The notes under the pieces: generated by a model
Databases searched by the model: none
Told to the model about the DNA's origin: nothing
Seen by the model: the letters and a program-made list of their open reading frames with translations, nothing else
NCBI RefSeq assembly: GCF_046054195.1
Contig: NZ_JBEQCS010000011.1
Coordinates: forward strand, 1-64,000
DNA: 64,000 nt
Direction: 5' to 3'
Source of the DNA: Celerinatantimonas sp046054195
Lineage (GTDB): Bacteria > Pseudomonadota > Gammaproteobacteria > Enterobacterales > Celerinatantimonadaceae
Position numbers and translations under genes: made by a program
Part shown: positions 1 through 8,025 of the stretch, piece by piece
How positions within the stretch are numbered: the first letter of the stretch is position 1
Layout: the number at the start of each line of letters is the position of its first letter

Positions 1-457
1 TTGTGATTTTTGGCGAAACCATTATAACAGCCCCATTTGCTGCTTGCTTTTTATACCGCAAAGATCAACACGCTCTAATAAAATCATCATCTACTGTTAT
101 ATTTTATCATCTCTTTTTTGCGTCATCGCAGCACTCATTATGATGTCAAAATACAATTCAGCTAAAGCTTCGTATGCCGGATCATTCTTATTGGTCACCA
201 TTTTGGCGTCGGTACTTGGCGGCATCAATCCAGACGGCGGTTTTGGCAAAACCATCGGCATTCTACTGGCTCTCATCCTGCTTCAAGCGATGGAAAGCGG
301 ATTTAATATGATAGGAATAAGTAACTTTCTTACCATGGCTTTATGGGGAATGACACTCATCCTATTCATATTCTTAAAAAACCAAGATGATAAATTTACC
401 CGCTATTGGGCGCGAATTGGACTGTCCAAAAAAGGCAGGCATTCTTCACGCCAATAG
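1..457 (+). CDS. Sugar-type ABC transporter permease, 3' end only
   Basis: Only the C-terminal part of an inner-membrane permease is inside the window. From about position 44 it reads as hydrophobic segments ending in a motif of the type LGGINPDGGFGKTIG, then a last membrane helix and a basic tail. This pattern (GG-x-GxG between the last helices) is typical of the RbsC/XylH/LsrC-D permeases that import ribose, xylose or autoinducer-2; the substrate cannot be told from here. There is no convincing start: the first possible codon (TTG at 44) falls inside the domain, so the gene begins left of the window. The first 50 bases fit the family better in the next frame (residues resembling APFAACF), so a frameshift in the T-run near 48-53 is possible. 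Confidence 0.7.
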   Translation, partial: CDFWRNHYNSPICCLLFIPQRSTRSNKIIIYCYILSSLFCVIAALIMMSKYNSAKASYAGSFLLVTILASVLGGINPDGGFGKTIGILLALILLQAMESGFNMIGISNFLTMALWGMTLILFIFLKNQDDKFTRYWARIGLSKKGRHSSRQ

Positions 458-540
458 AGCTAATTTAAGCGCTTCTATCGCCAGAAGATCTCATTATTTA
501 AAAGATAAAAAGCATGCTAGAACAGCGCTGATGAGCCGCG

Positions 541-963
541 TTACCACCACTTAGGGTAATCTCTCATCGCTTGATAAAGCGCATCTTTAATGCTGGTCTT
601 GGTGAGCAATATCACTTTTACCGAAGGCGAAGCTTTTACCAAAGGTTCAATATCAGGGTTCAGCTCAATGAGAGTAAAATCGCTCGATGCTTTAATGAGC
701 AAGACACAATCACCACTCATGTCGATAAGCTGTGCCACCTCTTGATTCAACAGCTGGGATTCAAAGGCATTCAGCTCACTGTAGCTAACCCAAACATCAG
801 ACAATTGACACGTAACATTCTGATTCGCCGTGCAACAATGCACATTTAACTCAAAACAAATTGAACCAAGACGCTCTTCTAGCTCTTTTGGCTCAAGTGA
901 AATCATGCCATCACTAGTTTGAGCATGAATATTAGATTTTATCTTGCATGCTTGGTGGACCAT
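541..963 (-). CDS. Hypothetical protein, 140 aa
   Basis: I do not recognise the family. The protein is soluble, with no signal peptide or membrane segment, mildly acidic, has three cysteines in its first half and ends in a Tyr-Pro-Lys-Trp-Trp tail. The start at 963 is favoured because GGAG lies five bases upstream of it. It overlaps the end of the next upstream gene (stop at 932) by about 30 bases, which suggests translational coupling. It is the last of three small minus-strand genes between an ABC transporter and a chemoreceptor. Clusters of unrelated small soluble proteins of this size are often orphan immunity genes, but nothing in the sequence proves that here. Confidence 0.6.
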   Translation of the reverse strand: MVHQACKIKSNIHAQTSDGMISLEPKELEERLGSICFELNVHCCTANQNVTCQLSDVWVSYSELNAFESQLLNQEVAQLIDMSGDCVLLIKASSDFTLIELNPDIEPLVKASPSVKVILLTKTSIKDALYQAMRDYPKWW

Positions 964-1252
964 AAAGCTCCATTTCCCAATCTTCTAATGGCGGAACAAC
1001 TTTATACGAAGAATCACAATAGGATTTTAAATAATCGGTGGCACGCCTTTGGGCATGGGTAAAATTTAAAACCTGACCGTCTTCATCGACTTCTAACACA
1101 TTGGTAAAAATGGCGTAGACGCGCTCAATCGCACTCGGTTCTGAGCCATAAAGTTCAAGATAATTAACGCCCTTGAGCATATAATGGGTTCCACTTGCCA
1201 TAAAGTACGCAAATGTCCTTAGCGCCCCACTTACATCATGACTTAACTTCAT
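932..1252 (-). CDS. Hypothetical protein, 106 aa
   Basis: A small soluble protein with an aromatic N-terminal half (SGALRTFAYFMASGTHY) and an acidic C-terminal PPLEDWEMELYG segment. It looks like a member of a small uncharacterised family found in scattered proteobacteria, but I cannot name it with certainty and no catalytic motif is visible. The start at 1252 has AAAGG eight bases upstream. Its 3' end overlaps the following gene by about 30 bases, and it lies about 60 bases downstream of a frameshifted gene in the same direction, so the three probably form one small transcription unit. Confidence 0.6.
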   Translation of the reverse strand: MKLSHDVSGALRTFAYFMASGTHYMLKGVNYLELYGSEPSAIERVYAIFTNVLEVDEDGQVLNFTHAQRRATDYLKSYCDSSYKVVPPLEDWEMELYGPPSMQDKI

Positions 1253-1309
1253 CTGTTTTACCTTTCACTTAACGCTGGTTATCCAAGACACGCATTTTTT
1301 TGCTAACAA

Positions 1310-1828
1310 TTAATAGCTATTTACGACCCCAAAAGTAATTGCAGGGCTTACCCAATCATCGCTATCAAAATTGAGTAATTCAACATGGATTTGCAAGTTT
1401 GGGAACTCCCGATGCAATTTGCTTGACCACATCTCAACTAACAGTTGGCCGATATATTCAAGCTGAATTCTTGAAGGCTTTGCGTCACTACCTTGTAGAA
1501 ACATGTCGCTAATATGGCGATGATTCAGCAAACTTTGTACCGCATATAAGTCATGATTACTGCGCTCAAACCAGCTTTGAAAACTATCACTACTGTAACC
1601 ATCAGCTAAAAAAAACGCCGCCGTGCTCACAGATGAACCTTGGCCACAAAATACTGGCGACACCAATCATCAGCTCAGGTGTTAATTGAATAGCCGTCCA
1701 GTCAACTATTGAAAAAGAGTCACTATTATCGCGTTGCCATTGGGCTAATTCGGGAATCAGTTCGATATCTTTCAAATTGTGTCTAACTGTTGAGTGATGG
1801 GCAAATGATACATTATTGAGTGAGTCAT
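1310..1828 (-). pseudogene. Frameshifted hypothetical gene (T8 homopolymer)
   Basis: Two reading frames together make one convincing soluble protein. From about 1800 to 1618 one frame reads IPELAQWQRDNSDSFS and then an aromatic stretch ending HGGVF. It hits a stop just after a run of eight T on the coding strand (1611-1618). The next frame continues without a break as FLADGYSSDSF and runs to the stop at 1310. A one-base loss from the run would restore one protein of about 165 residues. The 5' end is also unclear: an ATG at 1828 is in another frame and stops after 18 codons, so a second lesion may exist. Alternatives are a sequencing error or a slippage (phase-variable) switch. The family is not recognised. 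Confidence 0.6.
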
Positions 1829-1947
1829 TAAATAGCTATTTTCTATAACACTAAGTGAGTCAAAAGCCACAAAATAAAGCGGGATATTGCCGATTTTCAG
1901 ACAATACCCAACCTTCATTGAAAGGCACCGCTTAAGATTGCGGGCCG

Positions 1948-3558
1948 TTAAACTCTATATTGCGCCAACATCTGCTCTAACTCATTAGATTGGATACGCA
2001 ATGACTCGCTGTTATGCGCAATCTGTTTGAGCTGTTCACCAACATCTTGCAGGCTTTGCAAAGCACTTGAAACATTCTGACTCATTGTTTGAGTCACCGT
2101 TGCTTGCTCAGCTGTTGCACTAGCAATACCGTTATTACGATCATTAAGTTGTTCGATATTGGCTAAAATTGCCGAAAATTGCTCCCCTGCCTGGCTAACG
2201 GCGGCATGGCTTGTCGCACCAACTTCAATACTCTGTTCACTACCATCAACAGCGTTGGCCGCCTGTTTATGTAACTGTTCGATGAGCGTTTCGATATCAC
2301 CCGTTGCCTTTTGCGTTCTTCCTGCAAGGACGCGCACTTCATCAGCAACAACAGCAAAGCCGCGTCCTTGCTCGCCAGCTCGAGCCGCTTCAATTGCGGC
2401 ATTTAATGCCAGCAAATTAGTCTGTTCAGAGATGCTACGAATCGTTGTCACCATTTCACCAATCGAGCGAACCCCTGCACTAACCGCCTCGACTGATTCA
2501 CTCCCTTGATGCAACTGAGTGTCCAACTGATTAATACTGCTAATGGCATTGGTAATTAATTGCTGGCCTCGTTCACTTTCTTCGCGGGTCTGGTTTGATT
2601 GATGTGAAGTCTCTTCAGTTGTAACGTGGACTTGCTCAACACTTGCCACCAACTCTTCCATGGCACTGCCAAGCTGTTCAACCTCGTTAAGCAGATGGTC
2701 CACATTGGCATTGGTTTGCTCAAGGCTCTTATCAATCTGTGAAGCACTATATTCAACGCTCTGACTCATCTGAATTTGCTTTTGGATTGATTGGCCAAGT
2801 AGTTTTTGAGAATCTTGCAAATAGCCAGATAACTGCGCAAATTCATCACTACCAGAAAGCTTTGATTGAAACTGAAAATCACCTTGAGAGAAACGTTCAA
2901 TCCCCTCTCTTAACAGCTGAATTCGCCGTTTAATATGGCCCGCTAAAAGCCAGATCAAGGTACCAATCACCAGCACACAAATCACTAACCCAATGGTTAT
3001 CTCCACGGTAAGTTTATGTGATAGCTGCCCGGCAAGTTCCAAATATGATCCGCCAATTAAAACTGGTTTATCTTTGCCAAGTGGATATAAATAGGAGGCC
3101 TTGGTCAGCAGTTTTGTTTCACCTGGTCGCGTGTATTTATAACTGACCAATTTAGGTTGATTTGACTCACTCGCCTGACGCACCGCCTGAGCAAGAGTAC
3201 CACCAGAGATAAGGTGAATCGTGCCAAGGCCATTCACTTCTTTGGCGGGATTAGCCGGATATACTAAAACTTTGACACCATCACTGCCCATTAAAAAGAA
3301 ATAGCCGCTGTTATTTTCACCCCATCGAGCGTTATCCAACGCTTTTCTTAATTGATTGGGATTTTCAGCTGACATTGACAATATTTTTCCGGTGACACTC
3401 ACCTGGCGAATTAAGTAGCTTTTTTGAAAGCTGTATAATTTCCCAGCAAGTAGATTTACCGCGCTAATACCACCTAAAATAAGCAGCGCAATGAGTATCC
3501 CGTTAAATGCCGTAATTAATGCCGTTAACCGAAATCGCTGAAATAAATACGCGACCAT
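1948..3558 (-). CDS. Methyl-accepting chemotaxis protein with Cache-type sensor
   Basis: A 536-residue transmembrane chemoreceptor that would pass ligand signals to CheA/CheW. It has an N-terminal membrane helix (about residues 8-35), a periplasmic single-Cache-like domain with motifs such as WGENNSGYFFLM and PLGKDKPVLIGGSY, a second helix near 185-210, a HAMP linker, and a cytoplasmic coiled coil with the signature hairpin around EQTNLLALNAAIEAARAGEQ and AVVADEVR. Length and order are normal. I chose the ATG at 3558 because GAGGA lies about nine bases upstream; a GTG two codons earlier sits too close to it. It is transcribed alone. Cache domains of this kind often bind small organic acids or amines, but the ligand is not readable. 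Confidence 0.92.
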   Translation of the reverse strand: MVAYLFQRFRLTALITAFNGILIALLILGGISAVNLLAGKLYSFQKSYLIRQVSVTGKILSMSAENPNQLRKALDNARWGENNSGYFFLMGSDGVKVLVYPANPAKEVNGLGTIHLISGGTLAQAVRQASESNQPKLVSYKYTRPGETKLLTKASYLYPLGKDKPVLIGGSYLELAGQLSHKLTVEITIGLVICVLVIGTLIWLLAGHIKRRIQLLREGIERFSQGDFQFQSKLSGSDEFAQLSGYLQDSQKLLGQSIQKQIQMSQSVEYSASQIDKSLEQTNANVDHLLNEVEQLGSAMEELVASVEQVHVTTEETSHQSNQTREESERGQQLITNAISSINQLDTQLHQGSESVEAVSAGVRSIGEMVTTIRSISEQTNLLALNAAIEAARAGEQGRGFAVVADEVRVLAGRTQKATGDIETLIEQLHKQAANAVDGSEQSIEVGATSHAAVSQAGEQFSAILANIEQLNDRNNGIASATAEQATVTQTMSQNVSSALQSLQDVGEQLKQIAHNSESLRIQSNELEQMLAQYRV

Positions 3559-3564
3559 AACCAC

Positions 3565-3900
3565 TATTCCTCTATATGAATAATCTATGTTGTAATTTTT
3601 AGCTTTAAGCTAATAATTAATCGACTCTATTGGCCAATTTTTGATAAGTTAAAGAGCATACTAGGTTATGTGTTATATGTCACACTTAGGAAACCAAGAT
3701 GTTAACAAGCATTCATAATAAATAGCTCAAAAAACAATTAATCCATTGATTTATAAAAACATTAGATGATTTTATTGCCTCTTGGCAGGGCTTTATTTAT
3801 CGCCAATATGTTATTTTTAAATTTTGAGAATATTAAATATACACAGTTTGATTCATTACCTATTTAATAACTGAATCTTATAAGAAATAGGAAGTGAATT
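3565..3900. other. AT-rich intergenic region between divergent genes
   Basis: 336 bases without a gene, very AT-rich. It separates the minus-strand chemoreceptor from a plus-strand cluster of small genes. Apart from one CRP-like palindrome (3669-3684) I see no tRNA, terminator or clear sigma-70 pair. A sigma-54 promoter was looked for because a molybdate transporter follows, and none was found. Confidence 0.5.
3669..3684. promoter_or_regulatory. Candidate CRP binding site
   Basis: TGTGT-TATATG-TCACA matches the CRP consensus TGTGA-N6-TCACA with one mismatch. It lies 111 bases upstream of the chemoreceptor start (minus) and 217 bases upstream of the first plus-strand ORF, so it could serve either; catabolite control of chemoreceptors is common. 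The same bases also satisfy the looser NifA pattern TGT-N10-ACA, but no sigma-54 promoter accompanies it, so CRP is the simpler reading. Confidence 0.5.
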
Positions 3901-4041
3901 ATGTTTCGTGTTCGCTTAACCTCATTAAACTTAGCCGCGATCAGTTGTGCTTTTGGCCAAATATCTTTAGGGTGTGGCTATTCACTCATGAGGCAATATA
4001 GCACCGATGAATTCAATTACACTGATTCGAAAGTTATCTGA
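3901..4041 (+). CDS. Small ORF, 46 aa, unknown
   Basis: A short reading frame starting at an ATG with a strong AGGAAG six bases upstream. The product is a short peptide with a mildly hydrophobic centre (AAISCAFGQISLGCGYS) and two cysteines. It overlaps the next ORF (ATG 4007) out of frame by 35 bases. The strong ribosome binding site argues for real translation, either as a leader peptide for the following cluster or as the displaced N-terminus of the 4007 gene after a frameshift. No family is recognised. Confidence 0.35.
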   Translation: MFRVRLTSLNLAAISCAFGQISLGCGYSLMRQYSTDEFNYTDSKVI

Positions 4042-4258
4042 GCGTGGTGCTGAACAGTTGTTTAGTGTGCTGGGTTGGATAAATCCAATTCCGCAAACAG
4101 GTGAGCAGGTGGTTAATAAATTAACCATCGCCAAGCAGCGCCTGCAATATGATATCGACCGACAAGGTAGCACTGATTGCCAGCACTCAGAGATTGCGGT
4201 CATTGATCAACTCCTTGAGGAAATCACCTCAATAATTGCCAAGTCAATTCAACCATGA
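4007..4258 (+). CDS. Hypothetical protein, 83 aa
   Basis: A small soluble, probably helical protein with no recognised family. The N-terminus reads MNSITLIRKLSERGAEQLF, and a Gly-rich turn with INPIPQTGEQV precedes a C-terminal helix rich in Ile, Glu and Leu. Its stop (TGA) overlaps the start of the next gene (ATGA at 4255-4258), a typical coupled operon junction that supports both genes. It opens a three-gene cluster directly ahead of the modCAB transporter, but that transporter has its own promoter, so a molybdenum-related role is only suggested by position. Confidence 0.55.
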   Translation: MNSITLIRKLSERGAEQLFSVLGWINPIPQTGEQVVNKLTIAKQRLQYDIDRQGSTDCQHSEIAVIDQLLEEITSIIAKSIQP

Positions 4259-4704
4259 TGCAAACTTACCAGCAAATCAGCCAATTTCTAATGACTCACG
4301 AAGGAATTGAGGGCTTACTAACTATCGATAAGCGTCCTCGCCCGATGTCTAACCAATCAGCGATGAGCTGCGCTGATACGTATATTCAAAGTTTTGGATT
4401 TATGCCACTGAATCATCAATGGAAAACTCTCGATACTCAGCAAGCAAAGTCTTTATTAACCAGCCTGCTTTATCAAAGTCTTGCATATCAAATTCAGATG
4501 ATGCCGTTTAAAACAGCACAACACATCGCCAACATGTTTATCGCACTGTTCGATAATAAATCGGCGACGTACCTGACAAATGGGCAAATTTTAGAAAATG
4601 GCAGAGTGGCTTGGAATGCCATCACCCATTCGACCATGGATTTAGCACTCGTTATTATTGACCCAATCGATATTGGTATAATCTGCTTTGAAGATGAAGA
4701 CTAA
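4255..4704 (+). CDS. Hypothetical protein, 149 aa
   Basis: A soluble protein, predicted to be largely helical in the middle (residues about 60-105) and ending in a hydrophobic DLALVIIDPIDIGIICFEDE strand pattern, as in small alpha/beta proteins. It contains no cysteine cluster, signal peptide or catalytic motif that I recognise. The start overlaps the previous stop by four bases, so it is probably translated by coupling. It has no repeats or coiled coil. Function unknown. Confidence 0.6.
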   Translation: MMQTYQQISQFLMTHEGIEGLLTIDKRPRPMSNQSAMSCADTYIQSFGFMPLNHQWKTLDTQQAKSLLTSLLYQSLAYQIQMMPFKTAQHIANMFIALFDNKSATYLTNGQILENGRVAWNAITHSTMDLALVIIDPIDIGIICFEDED

Positions 4705-4730
4705 CCCATTGCCTTGGATGAGCAAACAAT

Positions 4731-5072
4731 ATGAGTGATATCATCAATATTTTAAAAGAATTAGAAGTATTGTATCGCAAGCTTGATGTAGTCAGTGCGC
4801 CGCAACCAGACACAACCAAACGCATGCTCGCTTATTTAATCGCGCAAAATGATGCCGAAATCAAACGGAAAATGGCCTCTCGTCCTTATAAAGTTGAATT
4901 TAACGCTTTATATGGTGCAGTCACACATATCAAAGGGCTAAAAGATATGCGACCAGATGGCATCAGCGAGAATCAATGGTATCAGCTATTAGCGCAGGTT
5001 AGCGCAAAATTAACAGAGTTTGAGCAGTCGTTAGATTTAAAAAAAGGATTTATCTGTCGGCATCATCACTAA
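4731..5072 (+). CDS. Hypothetical protein, 113 aa, His-rich C-terminus
   Basis: An acidic-to-neutral helical protein with an N-terminal MSDIINILKELEVLYRKLD amphipathic helix and a C-terminus ending Cys-Arg-His-His-His. That end could bind a metal, though this is only an inference from the residues. It follows the preceding gene by 26 bases in the same direction and precedes the ModE-controlled promoter of modCAB. The only ribosome binding site is weak (GAG, ten bases upstream). No family recognised. Confidence 0.6.
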   Translation: MSDIINILKELEVLYRKLDVVSAPQPDTTKRMLAYLIAQNDAEIKRKMASRPYKVEFNALYGAVTHIKGLKDMRPDGISENQWYQLLAQVSAKLTEFEQSLDLKKGFICRHHH

Positions 5073-5144
5073 TTGGAGATGTAAAACCTATTTTCTCAAC
5101 ACTCATCTGCCCCTTCATTTTATGACTTCTGATCTTAGCTGCAA

Positions 5145-5172
5145 TTGACAGCTGTTTTAATCCGCGTATAAA
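5145..5172 (+). promoter_or_regulatory. Sigma-70 promoter of modCAB
   Basis: TTGACA at 5145-5150 and TATAAA at 5167-5172, separated by 16 bases, form a strong consensus promoter. Transcription would begin near 5179, inside the ModE box that follows, and would leave a leader of about 36 bases before the ATG of modC. Confidence 0.7.
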
Positions 5173-5177
5173 TAAAT

Positions 5178-5201
5178 CGTTATATAAAAAATAATATAGC
5201 G
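5178..5201. promoter_or_regulatory. ModE operator
   Basis: A 24-bp imperfect palindrome: left arm CGTTATAT, right arm ATATAGCG, with an eight-base AT-rich centre. The arms differ from perfect symmetry at one base. The Escherichia coli modA operator is also 24 bp with CGTTATAT and ACATAACG arms, so the match in length and sequence is close. Placed over the start of transcription, molybdate-bound ModE would repress modCAB when molybdate is plentiful. Confidence 0.75.
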
Positions 5202-5215
5202 AGTTGTTTATTACG

Positions 5216-5863
5216 ATGATTACAGCCGTACTTGAAAAGCAAGTTGGAGTCACCCATATTAGTGCCAAAATGAGTTTGAATGAACGCTCTATCACCGCAC
5301 TATCTGGTCATTCTGGCGCTGGTAAAACCAGCATCATGAATATGTTAGCAGGGCTTATCACACCTGATGCTGGCCATATTCATATGCACCAACAGATCTT
5401 ATTTGATGCCAACCAACAAGTAAACTTACCCCCTGAAAAACGACAGGTCGGGTATATTTTTCAAGATAAACGGCTATTTAACTTCATGTCAGTTAAGCGC
5501 AACTTGCTCTTTTCGGGCAAAACAGCTTTAGCCAGCGAACGATTTAATCAGGTGGTTGAACTGTTAGCTCTTGCTCCATTATTAAAACGCTCGCCAACTT
5601 CACTCTCTGGCGGCGAAGCGCAGCGCGTTGCAATTGGTCGAGCTTTGTTATCAAAACCCAAATTACTCCTGTTAGATGAGCCCATGTCTTTTTTAGATGC
5701 AAAGCGCAAAGTTTTGCTTATGGGATATCTGAAAAAGCTGCCAGAACAATTTGATATGAGTTTGTTATTGGTCAGCCATAACAACGATGAAATCGAACAG
5801 CTCGCCGATAAAACCTATCAAATTGAGAATGGCCAGGTCAGTCTGGCTCAAGAATATTCATAA
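5216..5863 (+). CDS. modC: Molybdate ABC transporter ATPase, TOBE-less
   Basis: The ATP-hydrolysing subunit of a molybdate importer, working on the cytoplasmic face with ModB. All ABC motifs are present: Walker A GHSGAGKTS (31-39), Q-loop YIFQDKRLF, signature LSGGEAQRVAIGRALL, Walker B LLLLDEPMSFLD and H-loop LLLVSHN. The protein is only 215 residues. Typical ModC is about 350 and carries a C-terminal molybdate-binding TOBE/MOP domain, which is absent here. ATG 5216 is preferred over an in-frame TTG at 5204 that lies just after the ModE box. It is first in a modC-modA-modB order, different from the usual modABC. Assignment as molybdate rather than tungstate or another oxyanion rests on the ModE box. 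Confidence 0.8.
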   Translation: MITAVLEKQVGVTHISAKMSLNERSITALSGHSGAGKTSIMNMLAGLITPDAGHIHMHQQILFDANQQVNLPPEKRQVGYIFQDKRLFNFMSVKRNLLFSGKTALASERFNQVVELLALAPLLKRSPTSLSGGEAQRVAIGRALLSKPKLLLLDEPMSFLDAKRKVLLMGYLKKLPEQFDMSLLLVSHNNDEIEQLADKTYQIENGQVSLAQEYS

Positions 5864-5900
5864 CCACATTAGGGATAACCTGATTTATCAAGGAAATGAT

Positions 5901-6629
5901 ATGACTTTAAAACGATTAGTACTCATTTTAAGTATATTCACAACGTTTAGCGCAGCTGCGCAATCCATGACAACTCTGCGGCTAACAGCTGGAGCTGGAT
6001 ATCGCCAGCTTGTCATGGATATCGCCCAATATTGTAAAAAAGCAGAACAACTCAATATTGAGGCTTCATTTGGCAATTTTGGACAAATGAAAGCGCAGAT
6101 TACCACCACCGGGGAAATTGAAGCGGTGATTGCCGCAAAATCATTTTTTATCGGCCATCACGTTCAAGTCGCTCAATATGACAGCATCGGGCGCGGAACA
6201 TTGGTTCTTGCCTGGCGCAAAGGTGTAGCGCTTCAGCAGCCAGTTGATCTTAACAACAGCGCTTTTAAACGGATAGCCATTCCCAATTTAACCAAGGCGC
6301 TCTATGGTCGTGCGGGAAAACAATATTTACAACATCAGCACCTTTATCAAAACATAAAGAACAAGCTGTATGTGACTTCAACAGTTCCGCAGGTCAGCGC
6401 TTATCTGGTCACAGGTGAAGTCGATGCAGGTTTTGCAAACCTAACGGACATTCAAAAAGTGCAGGATAAAATAGGCGGGTTTATGCCCTTAACGAGCGGC
6501 TATCAACCCATCCAAATTGTTTCGGCCATTTTGCCCGGATTTAGCCAGCAAGAAGCTGTCACTCGTTATCGACATTGCCTATCCTCCGATGGGGTGAATG
6601 AAATTATAAAACGCCACGGTTTACGCTGA
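5901..6629 (+). CDS. modA: Molybdate-type periplasmic binding protein
   Basis: A 242-residue secreted binding protein for an oxyanion, probably molybdate. A signal peptide occupies about residues 1-22 (MTLKRLVLILSIF, cleavage after AAA-Q). The mature part starts with LRLTAGAGYRQLVMDIA, corresponding to the ModA pattern of an early ligand loop followed by a helix. It continues with SFGNFGQMKAQI and a late VPQVSAYLVTGEVDAGF segment typical of this family. AAGGAAATGAT precedes the ATG at 5901. It is unusually divergent from ModA (no clean AAAS loop), so tungstate or another anion is possible. It lies between modC and modB in one operon. Confidence 0.72.
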   Translation: MTLKRLVLILSIFTTFSAAAQSMTTLRLTAGAGYRQLVMDIAQYCKKAEQLNIEASFGNFGQMKAQITTTGEIEAVIAAKSFFIGHHVQVAQYDSIGRGTLVLAWRKGVALQQPVDLNNSAFKRIAIPNLTKALYGRAGKQYLQHQHLYQNIKNKLYVTSTVPQVSAYLVTGEVDAGFANLTDIQKVQDKIGGFMPLTSGYQPIQIVSAILPGFSQQEAVTRYRHCLSSDGVNEIIKRHGLR

Positions 6630-6630
6630 T

Positions 6631-7293
6631 ATGTTCCCCCAACCAGATTTATTATTTCCGCTAATACTCACGGCAAAAACAGCTCTGGTCGCCATTGTCT
6701 GCTTAAGCATATTGGGCGTGGCGCTCAGCTATTTGCTGGCGACGCGCCATAATCTGCTCACGGCGACACTCGATTTTATCATTACCCTTCCCCTTGTCTT
6801 TCCACCCATTGGGACGGGATTCATTCTCTTAGTGTTATTGGGGAGAAATGGCTTATTCGGTAAACTGGGGCTTCACCCTCACCTGATTTTTACCCCATTG
6901 GCGGTCTATTTGGCAGCAGTCGTTGCTGGCTTGCCATTGGTCATAAAGCCGCTCCAATCGGCTATGCAACGCGATCTGTTCAAACTGGCTGAAGCCTCTC
7001 GAACGCTTGGCAAAAATGAACTGCAAACCTTTGTGCTCGTCATTATGCCCTCGCTCATTCGCCCATTGAGTGCTGGATTAATGTTAGCAACCGCTCGCTC
7101 ACTCGGTGAAGTAGGAATAACCTTAATTATCGGTGGCAATCTGGCAGGACGAACCAACACAATCTCGCTCGAAATATACAATGCTGTGCTTGATGCTGAC
7201 TTTCACAGAGCAAGCATTTTATGCGCGATTCTTGGTGTTCTATCGCTTGGTATTTTTGTGCTACTTAGAAAGCTCAACCACTCCGCGTATTAG
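6631..7293 (+). CDS. modB: Molybdate ABC transporter permease
   Basis: A 220-residue inner-membrane permease with about five hydrophobic segments. It has the cytoplasmic EAA loop that docks to ModC (EASRTLGKNELQTFVLVIMP) and the characteristic SLGEVGITLIIGGNLAGRT segment followed by ISLEIYNAV, equivalent to the GEFGAT...GNIPGRT...PLAIY motif of ModB proteins. Length is normal. It starts two bases after modA stops, so the three genes form one operon. No terminator is evident in the 72 bases before the convergent methyltransferase gene. Confidence 0.85.
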   Translation: MFPQPDLLFPLILTAKTALVAIVCLSILGVALSYLLATRHNLLTATLDFIITLPLVFPPIGTGFILLVLLGRNGLFGKLGLHPHLIFTPLAVYLAAVVAGLPLVIKPLQSAMQRDLFKLAEASRTLGKNELQTFVLVIMPSLIRPLSAGLMLATARSLGEVGITLIIGGNLAGRTNTISLEIYNAVLDADFHRASILCAILGVLSLGIFVLLRKLNHSAY

Positions 7294-7365
7294 CAAGCAC
7301 AGCCATAGTCAGGAGCAAACTATCAGTGATTCGAGAGTATGCCCCTAACAAGTATGAAAGATATT

Positions 7366-8025
7366 TTATTGTTTTTGCATCAGATAATAGTTGGCATTTT
7401 CATCGCTGGTGTAGGGATAATTAGACATGCAGGTGAGAATTTTAAGCGCGCCTTGTAGCTCAAGTTCATTCATACAGCGGCCAAATCCATAATCATTATC
7501 GTAACCGACACGCGCACTGATCATGACCAAACCACCTTTTTTAACCAAGGGGAGAATATTTTTCACCTGAATCGGTTCAACATGGCCTGGTGTAAACACA
7601 CCACAAGAGATGGCAATATCATAACTCTGCGCAGGTAGCTGCTCTTTAGCAGATGCAAGATCAAGCCCACCAGAAACATTTTTATAATCACCAGTTTGCT
7701 GCGCTTTTACGGCCATCTCGTCTGACAAATCAAAACCATCGATATTTTCAAAGCCCTTTTGAGCAAGAGCCGCCCCCACCAGCCCGGTACCACAACCAGA
7801 ATCAACGATGTGTAATGAGCCAAGCCCATCAGCAAAATCATTTGACTGGCAAAGATATTGGTTAAGCTTTTCGACCATTAACTCCGGTGCCGCGTATTTT
7901 TCGCTTTGCAAATCGGCATCATAATGCTCAGCCCACTTGCGATAACAATTCGATAGAACCGTTGTGTCACCGTTGGAACTTAAACTCTCGTGGATTAAAC
8001 GCAATGCTTCGGTTTCGCTATTCAT
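7366..8025 (-). CDS. SAM-dependent methyltransferase
   Basis: A class I methyltransferase of 219 residues. The SAM-binding motif I is IVDSGCGTGLVG, followed by the acidic motif II in IDGFDLSDEMA, with a later ISCGVFTPGHV segment. It resembles the small family related to human METTL27/WBSCR27, whose substrate is unknown. ATG 8025 is chosen because GGAGG lies seven bases upstream; an in-frame start 20 codons earlier has no such site. It stands alone, convergent with modB and divergent from the next chemoreceptor gene, and nothing ties it to either. Confidence 0.8.
   Translation of the reverse strand: MNSETEALRLIHESLSSNGDTTVLSNCYRKWAEHYDADLQSEKYAAPELMVEKLNQYLCQSNDFADGLGSLHIVDSGCGTGLVGAALAQKGFENIDGFDLSDEMAVKAQQTGDYKNVSGGLDLASAKEQLPAQSYDIAISCGVFTPGHVEPIQVKNILPLVKKGGLVMISARVGYDNDYGFGRCMNELELQGALKILTCMSNYPYTSDENANYYLMQKQ

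Noticed and set aside
44..457. Complete small membrane protein starting at the TTG at 44
   Set aside because: The sequence matches the C-terminal end of RbsC-type permeases, so the frame is the 3' part of a longer gene cut by the window edge.
3565..3900. Sigma-54/NifA-regulated promoter
   Set aside because: A TGT-N10-ACA pattern exists, but no GG-N10-GC core was found; the same bases are better explained as a CRP site.
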